A DNA stretch of 64,000 nt, from assembly GCF_033110285.1 (NCBI RefSeq), contig NZ_CP136995.1, positions 1,364,001 to 1,428,000 of the forward strand, in the 5' to 3' direction. A program made the position numbers and the translations under genes. Below are positions 24,565 to 32,598 of the stretch, one piece after another. The notes below the pieces were generated by a model. The model was given only the letters and a program-made list of their open reading frames with translations, ran no database searches and had not been told where the DNA came from. The DNA is from Ottowia sp. SB7-C50. GTDB lineage: Bacteria; Pseudomonadota; Gammaproteobacteria; Burkholderiales; Burkholderiaceae_C. Within the stretch, counting starts at the first letter, position 1, and each line of letters opens with the position of its first letter.

Positions 24565-25374
24565 TCAGCCAGCCGGCGTGTCGGCCAGCGCGGCCAGTTC
24601 GTCGGCGGTAAAGCCGGCCTGCTGGCGCGCGGTGGTGTTGAACGGGCCTTTGAGCCGCGGGGCGCCGTACTGGCGCGCCAGCACGCGGTAATGCGCCAGC
24701 GGCTCCAGGCCGCGCTGGTCGCACAGCCAGCGGTACCAGTGGTTGCCGATGGCGACGTGGCCGATCTCGTCGCGCAGGATGATGTCGAGGATGTCGCAGG
24801 CGGCCAGCGCGTCGGGCGTGCCGACGGCGCGCAGCTTGCGCTGGATGAGCGGCGTGGCGTCCAGGCCGCGCGCCTCCAGCGTGCGCGGCACCAGCGCCAT
24901 GCGGGCGGTGATGTCGCCCTGGGTTTTTTCGCACATGGCCCACAGTCCGTCGTGGGCGGGAAAGTCGCCGTACACATGGCCCAGCCGCGTGCGCAGGTGG
25001 TCGTGCAGCAGGCTGAAGTGGTAGGCCTCTTCCCGGGCCACGCGCAGCCAGTCGCCGTAGAAGGCGTCGGGCATGCCGTCAAAGCGCCAGACGGCGTCCA
25101 GCGCCAGGTTGATGGCGTTGAATTCGATGTGGCAGATGGCGTGCACAAGGGCGGCGCGGCCTTCGGGCGTGTGCACGCTGCGCTGCGGCACCTGGGCGGG
25201 GTCGATCAGTTCCGGCCGGGCGGGGCGGCCGGGCAGGTGGGCGGGCGCCGGGGGCGCTGACTCGGAAGCTATCGAAACAGTAGCTGGCGGCGCTTGCAGG
25301 GCCAGCGTCAGGGCCAGTTTTTTTTCAACATCGGGCTCGCAGAGAGCCTGCAGGGCAAGAGAGCGCAGCGCCAT
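24565..25374 (-). CDS. DUF455 ferritin-like protein
   Basis: A 269-residue member of the DUF455 family, predicted to be a four-helix di-iron (ferritin-like) protein. Carboxylate/histidine motifs suited to metal binding are AICHIEFNAINLALD, AREEAYHFSLLHDHL and LRDEIGHVAIGNHWY, in correct order. No reaction is established for the family. ATG 25374 (MALRSLALQALCEP) is the family-like start. A dispersed-repeat copy (25266-25316) encodes residues about 20-36, AGPPATVSIASES-like sequence in the variable N-terminal region. It is divergent from the gamma carbonic anhydrase gene. Confidence 0.82.
   Translation of the reverse strand: MALRSLALQALCEPDVEKKLALTLALQAPPATVSIASESAPPAPAHLPGRPARPELIDPAQVPQRSVHTPEGRAALVHAICHIEFNAINLALDAVWRFDGMPDAFYGDWLRVAREEAYHFSLLHDHLRTRLGHVYGDFPAHDGLWAMCEKTQGDITARMALVPRTLEARGLDATPLIQRKLRAVGTPDALAACDILDIILRDEIGHVAIGNHWYRWLCDQRGLEPLAHYRVLARQYGAPRLKGPFNTTARQQAGFTADELAALADTPAG
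25266..25316 (+). repeat. Family A repeat inside the DUF455 gene
   Basis: AAGCTATCGAAACAGTAGCT then GGCGGCGCTTGCAGGGCCAGCGTC. In frame near the N-terminus. Confidence 0.7.
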
Positions 25375-25451
25375 CCCTAGAATTGTAGGCAGCGCGCCCG
25401 GCCGTCCGGGCGCACCCATTGGATGGCAGCAACCGCAGGAGACATCAGCAC

Positions 25452-25976
25452 ATGGCCGTATACGAAGTGGATGGCAAGGCACCGCAGGTCGATTCCACCG
25501 CCTGGATCGCCGATTCGGCGCAGGTGATGGGCAACGTCACGCTGGGGCCGGACGCCAGCGTGTGGTTTGGCTGCGTGCTGCGCGGCGACACCGAGAGCAT
25601 GACCATCGGCGAGGGCAGCAACATCCAGGACCTGACCGTGATGCACGCCGACGTCGGCATGCCGCTCACCGTGGGCAAGCACGTGACGGTGGGGCACAAG
25701 GTGATGTTGCACGGCTGCACCATCGGCGACGAGTCGCTGATCGGCATCGGCGCCGTGGTGCTGAACGGCGCGAAGATCGGCAAGCATTGCCTGGTGGGCG
25801 CCGGCTCGCTGGTGACCGAGGGCAAGGAATTCCCGGACGGCAGCATGATCATGGGCACGCCGGCCAAGGTGGTGCGGCAGCTGACGCCCGAGCAGATCGA
25901 GGGCCTGCGCATGAGTGCGCAGCACTACATCGACAACGCGCGCAAGTTCCGCGCCACCTTGAACAAGCTGGGCTGA
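25452..25976 (+). CDS. Gamma-class carbonic anhydrase family protein (left-handed beta-helix)
   Basis: A 174-residue hexapeptide-repeat protein. Repeats run from [20 protein letters not shown] to [14 protein letters not shown], and the metal-site histidines occur in [18 protein letters not shown]. This is the YrdA/PaaY/CaiE-like group, some with carbonic anhydrase activity and some thioesterases. The ATG follows AGGAG by 6 bp. It is 17 bp ahead of hslO on the same strand and probably co-transcribed with it. Confidence 0.88.
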   Translation: MAVYEVDGKAPQVDSTAWIADSAQVMGNVTLGPDASVWFGCVLRGDTESMTIGEGSNIQDLTVMHADVGMPLTVGKHVTVGHKVMLHGCTIGDESLIGIGAVVLNGAKIGKHCLVGAGSLVTEGKEFPDGSMIMGTPAKVVRQLTPEQIEGLRMSAQHYIDNARKFRATLNKLG

Positions 25977-25993
25977 GCCTCCATCTGCGCAGG

Positions 25994-26983
25994 ATGTCCG
26001 AACTCCACAAATTCATCTTCGACGGCCTGCCGGTGCGCGGCCAGCTGGTGCGCCTGACCGACGCCTGGCAGGAAGTGCTGCGCCGCCGCGCCGCCAACAC
26101 CCAGACCGGCGCCTACCCGCCGCCCGTGGCCGAAATGCTGGGCGAAATGGCCGCCGCCGCGGTGCTGATGCAGGGCAACATCAAGTTCGACGGCGCGTTG
26201 ATCATGCAGATCTTCGGCGACGGCCCGGTGAAGGTGGCCGTGGCTGAGGTGCAGTCCGACCTGCGCCTGCGCGCCACCGCGTCGGTGGTGGGCGCGGTGA
26301 CGCCGGGCATGCGCCTGCCGGAGATGGTCGACGCGCAGGGCAAGGGTCGCTGCGCCATCACGCTCGATCCGCAGAACCGCCAGGAAGGGCAGCAGCCCTA
26401 CCAGGGCGTGGTGCCGCTGGCCGACGAGGGCGGCGCGCCGCTGATGGACCTGGCCGCCGTGGTCGAGCACTACATGCGCCAGTCGGAGCAGCTGGACACC
26501 ACGCTGGTGCTGGCCGCCGACGAGCAGGTGGCCGCGGGCCTGTTGATCCAGCGGCTGCCGGTGCAGGGGCAGGACAACCTCTCGCAAAGCAGCGTGGCGC
26601 GCGAGGACGACGCCCGCGAGGCGGCCGAGGACGACTACCAGCGCATCGCCATCCTGGCCAAGAGCCTGAAGCGCGACGAGCTGCTGGGGCTGGATGCCGA
26701 CACCATCCTGCGCCGCCTGTTCTGGGAAGAAAGCCTGATGCGCTTCGAGCCGCAAGCCGGCGCGCAGGGGCCGCGCTTTGCCTGCTCGTGCAGCCGCGAG
26801 CGCGTGGGCGCCATGCTGAAGGGCCTGGGCCAGCACGAGGCCGAGGACATCCTGAAGGAGCAGGGCCAGATCGAAGTGGGCTGCGATTTCTGTGGCCAGC
26901 AGGAACGCTTTGACGCCGTCGATGTCGGCCGCCTGTTCACGCCCGCCGCGCAGCAGCTGCCGCAGCCGGGTTCGGTGCAGTAG
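25994..26983 (+). CDS. hslO: Redox-regulated chaperone Hsp33
   Basis: A 329-residue cytosolic holdase activated by oxidation. The N-terminal domain contains LHKFIFDGLPVRGQLVRLTD and GEMAAAAVLMQGNIKFDGAL. The C-terminal redox switch carries four zinc-binding cysteines: CSC (about 266-268) and CDFC (about 297-300), the CxC-x27-32-CxxC arrangement. The start is ATG with AGG just upstream. It follows the carbonic-anhydrase-like gene and precedes trmD, so the usual trmD partner rimM is not here. Confidence 0.96.
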   Translation: MSELHKFIFDGLPVRGQLVRLTDAWQEVLRRRAANTQTGAYPPPVAEMLGEMAAAAVLMQGNIKFDGALIMQIFGDGPVKVAVAEVQSDLRLRATASVVGAVTPGMRLPEMVDAQGKGRCAITLDPQNRQEGQQPYQGVVPLADEGGAPLMDLAAVVEHYMRQSEQLDTTLVLAADEQVAAGLLIQRLPVQGQDNLSQSSVAREDDAREAAEDDYQRIAILAKSLKRDELLGLDADTILRRLFWEESLMRFEPQAGAQGPRFACSCSRERVGAMLKGLGQHEAEDILKEQGQIEVGCDFCGQQERFDAVDVGRLFTPAAQQLPQPGSVQ

Positions 26984-26997
26984 CAGGGTGGGGGAGT

Positions 26998-27069
26998 ATG
27001 TGGCTTTGGCGCGTGACTGGCGTGCGCTGGCGGCCGCGTGCAGGGGGAGTATGTGTCGATGAGCGCTGA
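26998..27069 (+). CDS. Possible 23-codon Trp/Arg-rich leader peptide ahead of trmD
   Basis: An ATG with the strong ribosome site GGGGGAG opens a 23-residue frame ([20 protein letters not shown], then DER) that overlaps the trmD start by 11 bp. The ribosome-site sequence GGGGGAGTATGTG is duplicated at 26990 and 27043. It could be a translationally coupled leader or a chance frame; there is no family evidence. Confidence 0.25.
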   Translation: MWLWRVTGVRWRPRAGGVCVDER

Positions 27070-27874
27070 TCCGGCCTCTGTTCCCCCGCGTGCGCTGCGC
27101 TTCGACGTGCTGACGCTGTTCCCCGAACTGTTTGCTCCGTTTATTGAAGCGGGCATCGCCCGCCGCGCCTACGCCAGCGGCCAGATCGTGCTGAAGCTGT
27201 GGAACCCGCGCGACTTTGCCGAGGGCAATTACCGCCGGGTGGACGACCGGCCCTTTGGCGGCGGGCCCGGCATGGTCATGATGGCCGAGCCGCTGGCCCG
27301 CTGCCTGCAGGCGGCGCAGGCCGACCGCGCGCAGGCGCAGGCCGGCGAAGCGCCCGTGGTGCTGTTTTCGCCCATCGGGGCGGCGCTGAACCACGCCGCC
27401 GTCGAACGCTGGTCGGCCGGCGCGGGTGCCATCCTCATCTGCGGCCGCTACGAGGGCATTGACCAGCGCTTCATCGACCGCCACGTGACGCACCAGGTCA
27501 GCCTGGGCGACTTCGTGCTGTCGGGCGGCGAAATCGCCGCGCTGGCGCTGCTGGACGCTGTGGCCCGTCTGCAGCCCGGCGTGCTGAACGACGAGGGCAG
27601 CCACCAGCTGGACAGCTTCAACCCCGCCGTCGACGGCCTGCTGGACTGCCCGCACTACACCCGCCCCGAGGAATGGGACGGCCAGCGCGTGCCGCCCGAA
27701 TTGCTGAGCGGCCACCACGCGCAGATCGAGCGCTGGCGGCGCGAGCAGCGGCTGGCGCTGACGGCCCGGCACCGGCCCGACCTGGTGGCCTCCGCGCGCG
27801 CCCAGGGCGGGTTGAGCCGCGCCGACGAAGCCGTGCTGGCGCAGCTGGGCGAAGCCGCCCGCGCCGGGCTATAA
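27059..27874 (+). CDS. trmD: tRNA (guanine37-N1)-methyltransferase TrmD
   Basis: A 271-residue SPOUT-class methyltransferase making m1G37, which prevents +1 frameshifting. The family N-terminus [15 protein letters not shown], the [19 protein letters not shown] motif, [10 protein letters not shown] and the trefoil-knot SAM site [11 protein letters not shown] are complete. ATG 27059 follows GGGGGAG at a workable distance; an in-frame GTG seven codons upstream is less likely. It is followed by rplS, its usual partner, but rpsP and rimM, which normally precede it, are replaced here by hslO. Confidence 0.96.
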   Translation: MSADPASVPPRALRFDVLTLFPELFAPFIEAGIARRAYASGQIVLKLWNPRDFAEGNYRRVDDRPFGGGPGMVMMAEPLARCLQAAQADRAQAQAGEAPVVLFSPIGAALNHAAVERWSAGAGAILICGRYEGIDQRFIDRHVTHQVSLGDFVLSGGEIAALALLDAVARLQPGVLNDEGSHQLDSFNPAVDGLLDCPHYTRPEEWDGQRVPPELLSGHHAQIERWRREQRLALTARHRPDLVASARAQGGLSRADEAVLAQLGEAARAGL

Positions 27875-27875
27875 T
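27870..27875 (+). promoter_or_regulatory. Perfect -10 hexamer at the trmD stop, candidate rplS promoter
   Basis: TATAAT overlaps the trmD stop codon, 111 bp before the rplS ATG. No good -35 lies 16-18 bp upstream, so it is only a candidate internal promoter for rplS. Confidence 0.3.
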
Positions 27876-27985
27876 CAAAGGCTTTTCGATCCTCTGCCGG
27901 CCGCGGCCCAGAACAAGGCCTTGAACCCCGTTTTCAAGGTTGCCGCCCCTAGCGTAGCGTGTGCACGATCGAAAATGGAACTGCA

Positions 27986-28378
27986 ATGAACCTGATCCAG
28001 ACCCTCGAAAAAGAGGAAATCGAGCGCCTCGGCAAGACGATCCCCGAGTTCGCCCCCGGTGACACCGTGATCGTGTCCGTCAACGTCGTCGAAGGCAGCC
28101 GCAAGCGCGTGCAGGCCTATGAAGGCGTGGTCATCGCCAAGCGCAACCGTGGCCTGAACAGCGGCTTCACCGTGCGCAAGATCTCCAGCGGCGAAGGCGT
28201 CGAGCGCACCTTCCAGACCTACAGCCCGCTGATCGCCAAGATCGAAGTCAAGCGCCGCGGCGACGTGCGCCGCGCCAAGCTGTACTACCTGCGCGGCCTG
28301 TCGGGCAAGAAGGCCCGCATCAAGGAAAAGCTGCCCGGCCGCGTGGCCAAGGCCGGCGCCGAAGCCGCCACCGAATAA
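27986..28378 (+). CDS. rplS: 50S ribosomal protein L19
   Basis: A 130-residue large-subunit protein at the 30S-50S interface. It is recognised by [14 protein letters not shown], the signature [39 protein letters not shown] and [13 protein letters not shown], ending in an alanine-rich tail. The ATG is preceded by a weak site; an in-frame start nine codons upstream is not conserved. It lies 111 bp after trmD, with a terminator at 28417-28447. Confidence 0.98.
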   Translation: MNLIQTLEKEEIERLGKTIPEFAPGDTVIVSVNVVEGSRKRVQAYEGVVIAKRNRGLNSGFTVRKISSGEGVERTFQTYSPLIAKIEVKRRGDVRRAKLYYLRGLSGKKARIKEKLPGRVAKAGAEAATE

Positions 28379-28416
28379 GCTGGCGCACCGGCAGCCCCTG
28401 CCGCCGCCATCACCGA

Positions 28417-28447
28417 CCGCCTGCGGCCCTGGCCCAGGCGGTTTTTT
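28417..28447 (+). terminator. Rho-independent terminator after rplS
   Basis: CCGCCTG and CAGGCGG form the stem around an 11-nt loop and are followed by six T residues. It closes the trmD-rplS unit. Confidence 0.88.
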
Positions 28448-28509
28448 CATGGGCGCACGCGGCAGCGCTGGCCGGCGCACAATCGCTGCCTGCCCGACCT
28501 GCGCGTGAC

Positions 28510-29253
28510 ATGACGACGTTCACCTCCCTGTCCAAGCTGCCCCACTTCAACCCGCGCGAGGTGCCCGTCACCGGCGTGGACGCGCACCTGCCCGCCGTGC
28601 CCGCCGAGCGCCTGACGCCCCAGGCGCTGCGCCACCGCTTTGCCGTGCCCCCGGTATGGCAGCCCGAATTGCGCCAGGAGCCGCGCTTTGCCGACCGCGC
28701 CCCCGCGGCCGCGTCGGTGCTGGTGCCGCTGGTCGACCGGCCCGGCGGCCTGACGGTGCTGCTGACCGAGCGCACGGCCAACCTGTCGACGCATTCGGGC
28801 CAGGTCGCCTTTCCGGGCGGCAAGGTCGACCCGGAAGACCGCAGCGTGGTCGACGCCGCGCTGCGCGAGGCGCAGGAAGAGGTTGACCTGCCGCGCACGC
28901 ACGTCGACGTGATCGGCCAGCTGCCGGTGTACGTGACCGGCACGCAGTTCATCGTCACGCCTGTGGTGGCGGTGGTGCGGCCGGGCTTTGTGCTGCACCC
29001 CAACCCCCATGAGGTGGCGCACGCCTTCGAGGTGCCGCTGGCCTTTCTGATGAACCCGGCGCACCACCGGCGCCACCGGCTGGAATGGGAAGGCCAGTTG
29101 CGCGAATGGTTCTCGATGCCCTACGTCGAGCGCGTGCGGGTCGAGCCTGGCACGGGCGAATCGCCGCCCATGCCCGACAGCGAAGTCGAGCGCTTCATCT
29201 GGGGCGCCACGGCGGGCATGTTGCGCAACTTTTACCGCTTCCTGTCGGCGTAG
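28510..29253 (+). CDS. CoA pyrophosphatase, Nudix hydrolase (NudL type)
   Basis: A 247-residue Nudix enzyme predicted to hydrolyse coenzyme A to phosphopantetheine and 3',5'-ADP. The CoA-Nudix hallmark THSGQVAFPGGKVD leads into the Nudix box GGKVDPEDRSVVDAALREAQ followed by EEVDL. The box glycine near the end is replaced by Asp, so it deviates slightly from G-x5-E-x7-R-E-U-x-E-E-x-G-U. It is 39 bp ahead of a CobD-like gene in the same direction. Confidence 0.88.
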   Translation: MTTFTSLSKLPHFNPREVPVTGVDAHLPAVPAERLTPQALRHRFAVPPVWQPELRQEPRFADRAPAAASVLVPLVDRPGGLTVLLTERTANLSTHSGQVAFPGGKVDPEDRSVVDAALREAQEEVDLPRTHVDVIGQLPVYVTGTQFIVTPVVAVVRPGFVLHPNPHEVAHAFEVPLAFLMNPAHHRRHRLEWEGQLREWFSMPYVERVRVEPGTGESPPMPDSEVERFIWGATAGMLRNFYRFLSA

Positions 29254-29292
29254 CCAGGGCGCCGCCGTGCGGCGCACCACTATCATCCCCGG

Positions 29293-30279
29293 ATGGCATT
29301 TTTTGCGATTGCGCTGGCCCTGCTGCTGGAACAGGTGCGCCCGCTGGCGGCCAACCATGTGGCGGCGGTTGGGCTGCGGCGCTGGCTCAGCGTGGTGGGC
29401 CGCAACGTGGACGCTGGCGCAACCCAGCACGGCTGGCTGGCCTGGGTGCTGGCCGTGGGCGTGCCCACGGCGGCGGTGGCCGCGGTCAACGCCCTGCTGG
29501 GCTGGCTGGGCGGCTGGCCCTTGGTGCTGGTGTGGAACGTGGCCATGCTGTACCTGACGCTGGGGTTCCGGCAGTTCAGCCACCACTTCACGGGCATCCG
29601 CGAAGCGCTGGAAGCGGGTGACGAGGACCGCGCACGCACCCTGCTGGCGCACTGGCAGCAGGTGGACGCCAGCGCCGTGCCACGCAGCGAAATCGTGCGC
29701 CACGTCATCGAGTATTCGGTGCTGGCCGCGCACCGCCACGTGTTCGGCGTGCTGGTGTGGTTCTGCATCGGCGCCGTGCTGGGCCTGGGGCCGGCGGGCG
29801 CGGTGTTCTACCGCAACGCGGAATACGGCGCGCGCTACTGGCGCCGCCGGTCTGAATCGGCCGACCACCCGACCAGCCCGGCGCTGCGGTCGGTGGCCGA
29901 CGCGGCCTGGCACGCCATCGACTGGCTGCCGTCGCGCGCCACCGCGCTGGGCTTTGCCATCGTGGGCAGCTTCGAGGACGCCATCGACGTCTGGCGCAAC
30001 CACGCGGCGCGCTTTGCCGACGGCAACGACGGCGTCGTTCTGGCGGCGACGGCCGGCGCCATCGGCGTGCGGCTGGGCGGCCAGTCGCTGCGCCCGCTGT
30101 CGGTGGATGCGGTCGGCCCGCCCAGCGCGGCGGCCGGCGCGCCGCCGGGCAGCGAGGGCCTGCCGGGCGAACCGGCACGCACCTCGCACTTCACCCAGGT
30201 CGTCGGCCTGGTGTGGCGCACCGTCGCTCTCTGGCTGCTGCTGCTGGTGCTGCTGACGCTGGCGCATGTGCTCGGGTGA
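29293..30279 (+). CDS. CobD/CbiB-like integral membrane protein
   Basis: A 328-residue membrane protein annotated by similarity as CobD/CbiB-related. It has hydrophobic segments at the N-terminus (FFAIALALLLEQVRPL), at 50-85 (LAWVLAVGVPTAAVAAVNAL), near 155 (FGVLVWFCIGAVLGLGP) and at the extreme C-terminus (TVALWLLLLVLLTLAHVLG). No other cobalamin genes are nearby, and such stand-alone CobD-like proteins in Betaproteobacteria also resemble AmpE. A role in cobinamide formation is therefore uncertain. Confidence 0.7.
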   Translation: MAFFAIALALLLEQVRPLAANHVAAVGLRRWLSVVGRNVDAGATQHGWLAWVLAVGVPTAAVAAVNALLGWLGGWPLVLVWNVAMLYLTLGFRQFSHHFTGIREALEAGDEDRARTLLAHWQQVDASAVPRSEIVRHVIEYSVLAAHRHVFGVLVWFCIGAVLGLGPAGAVFYRNAEYGARYWRRRSESADHPTSPALRSVADAAWHAIDWLPSRATALGFAIVGSFEDAIDVWRNHAARFADGNDGVVLAATAGAIGVRLGGQSLRPLSVDAVGPPSAAAGAPPGSEGLPGEPARTSHFTQVVGLVWRTVALWLLLLVLLTLAHVLG

Positions 30280-30460
30280 CCGCTTGGCAGGCGTTGCCCC
30301 CATGGGAGGCAACAACGGCTGAGTCGAGAACCCCTTCTTCCTCTGGGAGAGAGCTTGCCCCCGCGAAGGCCGGGGACAGGGGTGAGGGCCAACGGCGCGT
30401 CATCCTCACGCGACATTCCAACCAAAATGGCCTTCAGCGCAGGACTGTAGAGCGCAACCA

Positions 30461-30499
30461 GCTATCTATTTGGTAGCTTGTTCGACGGCCTGAGCGCTC
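30461..30499 (+). repeat. Family A repeat at the 3' end of the LysR gene
   Basis: GCTATCTATTTGGTAGCTTG then TTCGACGGCCTGAGCGCT. Supplies the last codons and stop of the LysR gene. Confidence 0.55.
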
Positions 30500-31389
30500 G
30501 CCACCAGGTGATCCACCAGCAGCCGCGCCGCAGGCGTCAGCGCCTGCGGGTCGCGGCAGCAGATCGCAAAGCGCCGCCGCGCCCAGGCGTCGGTGAGCGG
30601 GATCACGTGCAGCCCGAAGGCGTCGGCGTAGGGCGTCGACAGCTCGGCCGGCAGCACGGCGATGGCCAGCCGTGAGCGCACCACGCGCAGCGCGGCATCG
30701 AAGGTGGCCGCCACCACGCGGTAGCGGATCGGCTGGCCGGCCAGCGCGGCGGCGCGCTGCAGCATCACCTGCACCGCGCTTTCGGGCGGCAGGCTGACCT
30801 GTTCGTAGGGCAGGGTATCGGCCAGCGCCAGCCGCCGGCGCCGTGCCAGCGCGTGGTCGCGCGGCACCACGGCCGCCAGCTGGTCGCCGCGCCACGGCCA
30901 GTGGTGCAGGCCGCGCAGGTCGGCGGCGTCCCAGCAGATGCCAAGCGAGGCGCTGCCTTCGCGCACGGCGCGCAGCACCTGCGTGCTGACGGCCTCTTCC
31001 ATGTCGACGCGGATGTGTTGGTGCCCCGGCGCGCCCAGGAAGGCGGCCACGTCGTCAGCCAGCGATTCGGCCATGGCCGACTGCGTGGCCAGCACGCGCA
31101 CGTGGCCGCGCACACCGGCCGCGTAGCCGGCCATGTCGCGCTCGATCTGCGCCGCGCGGGCCAGCAAAGCACGCGCATGTTCCAGCAACGTTTCGCCCGC
31201 GGGCGTGGGCTCGACGCCGTGGCGGCGACGCGTCAGCAGCGGCGTGCCCACTGTGTCTTCCAGCGCCGCCAGCCGCTTGCTGATGGCCGAGCCGACCATG
31301 GCCTGTTGCTCTGCCGCGCGGGCGATGTTGCGCGCTTCGCAGACGGCGACGAACAGGCGCAGGGTGGTCAGGTCAAGATCGCGGGCCAT
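30466..31389 (-). CDS. LysR-family transcriptional regulator
   Basis: A 307-residue regulator with an N-terminal winged helix (LTTLRLFVAVCEARNIARAA; VGSAISKRLAALEDTVG) and an effector-binding domain typical of LysR proteins. ATG 31389 gives the family N-terminus MARDLDLTTLRLFV; an upstream in-frame stretch passes through a repeat and is rejected. The last codons (QAVEQATK) come from a dispersed-repeat copy (30461-30499). It is divergent from the HMG-CoA lyase / CoA transferase / Bug genes and probably controls them, perhaps through the palindrome at 31545-31559. Confidence 0.9.
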   Translation of the reverse strand: MARDLDLTTLRLFVAVCEARNIARAAEQQAMVGSAISKRLAALEDTVGTPLLTRRRHGVEPTPAGETLLEHARALLARAAQIERDMAGYAAGVRGHVRVLATQSAMAESLADDVAAFLGAPGHQHIRVDMEEAVSTQVLRAVREGSASLGICWDAADLRGLHHWPWRGDQLAAVVPRDHALARRRRLALADTLPYEQVSLPPESAVQVMLQRAAALAGQPIRYRVVAATFDAALRVVRSRLAIAVLPAELSTPYADAFGLHVIPLTDAWARRRFAICCRDPQALTPAARLLVDHLVASAQAVEQATK

Positions 31390-31390
31390 G

Positions 31391-31520
31391 CTCCCCCCTG
31401 TGGCGCTGACGCGCCTTCCCACTGAGGGGGACAACGCTGGCGGCCGGTGCAAGCCCGGCCGCGGCGTTCTGGCGTGGCCTGCTCCGCGGCCATGGGGGCG
31501 GGCTTGCTGCGCCGCCGCTG
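31391..31520. repeat. Composite repeat, about 125 bp (family with copies at 39895, 44979, 58163)
   Basis: It contains GCGCCTTCCC...TGAGGGGGACAACG, then GCTGGCGGCCGGTGCAAGCC and TGGCCTGCTCCGCGGCCATG, then GCGGGCTTGCTGCG. The copy at 39895-40022 is almost identical over its length, and those at 44979-45095 and 58163-58292 are inverted and more diverged. Here it fills the LysR / HMG-CoA lyase divergent region, upstream of the promoter-proximal part. Confidence 0.8.
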
Positions 31521-31544
31521 TTGCTGGCCTATGGCGTTTTAGAT

Positions 31545-31559
31545 ATTCCATTCAGGAAT
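31545..31559. promoter_or_regulatory. Candidate LysR operator palindrome
   Basis: ATTCC-ATTCA-GGAAT is a perfect inverted repeat in the divergent region between the LysR gene and the HMG-CoA lyase gene. It has the interrupted-dyad form (T-N11-A) expected of a LysR recognition site. A second palindrome, CGCTAGCG, follows at about 31582. Confidence 0.45.
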
Positions 31560-31647
31560 CATAGGGCTTCCAAGATACCGCTAGCGATCTCTCGTGGAAT
31601 ACCTAGACTTGGGTGCACACATAAAACATTCCGCAAGGAGACAACCC

Positions 31648-32598
31648 ATGACATCCACGCTGCCAGCGCGCGCCGTGATCCGCGAAGTCGGCCTGCGCGA
31701 CGGCCTGCAGGCCATCGCACGCACGCTGCCGACCGCGCACAAGATGGACTGGCTACGCGCCGCGCACGCGGCCGGGCTGCGCGAGATCGAGGTCGGCTCG
31801 TTCGTGCCGGCCAGATACCTGCTGCAGCTGGCCGATACCGCGGAGCTGGTGGCGTTCGGCAGGACGCTGCCCGGGCTGTCGGTGTCGGTGCTGGTGCCCA
31901 ACCTGCGCGGGGCCGAGGCGGCCATCGCCGCCGGGGCCGACCTGATGGTGCTGCCGCTGTCCGCCAGCCACGCGCACAGCCTGGCCAACCTGCGCAAGAC
32001 GCCCGACGAGGTGGTGGTCGAGGCGGCGCGCATCCGCGCCGCGCGCGATGCCGCCGGCTCGAAAACCTTGCTGGAAGGCGGCGTCGGCACGGCGTTCGGC
32101 TGCACGCTGCAGGGCGAGGTCCAACCGGCTGAGGTGCTGCGGCTGATGCAGGCCTTGCTCGACGCCGGCTGCGACCGCGTGAGCCTGGCCGACACCGTGG
32201 GCTATGCCGACCCGGCCGCCGTGGCGCGGCTGTTCGAGCAGGCGCGCGCCATCGCCGGTGACAAGCTGTGGTGCGGCCACTTCCACGACACGCGCGGCCT
32301 GGGGCTGGCCAACGTGTATGCCGCGCTGCAGACCGGGGTGACGCGCTTCGACGCCTGCCTGGCCGGCATCGGCGGCTGCCCGCACGCGCCGGGCGCCAGC
32401 GGCAACGTCACCACCGAAGACCTGGCCTACCTGCTGCGCAGCATGGGCATCGACACCGGCGTCGACATCGACGCGCTGCTGGCGCTGCGCGAGCGCATGG
32501 CCGGCTGGCTGCAGGGCGAGACGCTGCACGGCACACTGTGGCGCGCCGGCCTGCCCCGCACGCTGCAAGGCATGAACTCTGATGCTATAAAAAAATGA
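31648..32598 (+). CDS. Hydroxymethylglutaryl-CoA lyase family protein
   Basis: A 316-residue TIM-barrel HMGL-like lyase predicted to cleave a 3-hydroxy-3-methylglutaryl-CoA-type thioester to acetyl-CoA plus a keto acid. The motif REVGLRDGLQ holds the catalytic Arg-Asp. IEVGSFVPARYL and DTVGYADP follow, with the metal site GHFHDTRGLGLANVYAAL and the loop GGCPHAPGASGNVTTED carrying the catalytic Cys. ATG 31648 follows AAGGAG by 7 bp. The stop overlaps the next ATG (ATGA). The adjacent CoA transferase suggests activation of a dicarboxylic acid followed by cleavage; the substrate could equally be a citramalyl- or methylglutaconyl-type acid. Confidence 0.87.
   Translation: MTSTLPARAVIREVGLRDGLQAIARTLPTAHKMDWLRAAHAAGLREIEVGSFVPARYLLQLADTAELVAFGRTLPGLSVSVLVPNLRGAEAAIAAGADLMVLPLSASHAHSLANLRKTPDEVVVEAARIRAARDAAGSKTLLEGGVGTAFGCTLQGEVQPAEVLRLMQALLDAGCDRVSLADTVGYADPAAVARLFEQARAIAGDKLWCGHFHDTRGLGLANVYAALQTGVTRFDACLAGIGGCPHAPGASGNVTTEDLAYLLRSMGIDTGVDIDALLALRERMAGWLQGETLHGTLWRAGLPRTLQGMNSDAIKK

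Noticed and set aside
27038..27058. Upstream GTG as trmD start
   Set aside because: Adds MQGEYVS before the family N-terminus and would place the ribosome site inside the gene; ATG 27059 is better placed.
28447..30315. 622-codon minus-strand frame opposite the Nudix and CobD-like genes
   Set aside because: No domain or ribosome site; the plus strand has conserved proteins throughout.
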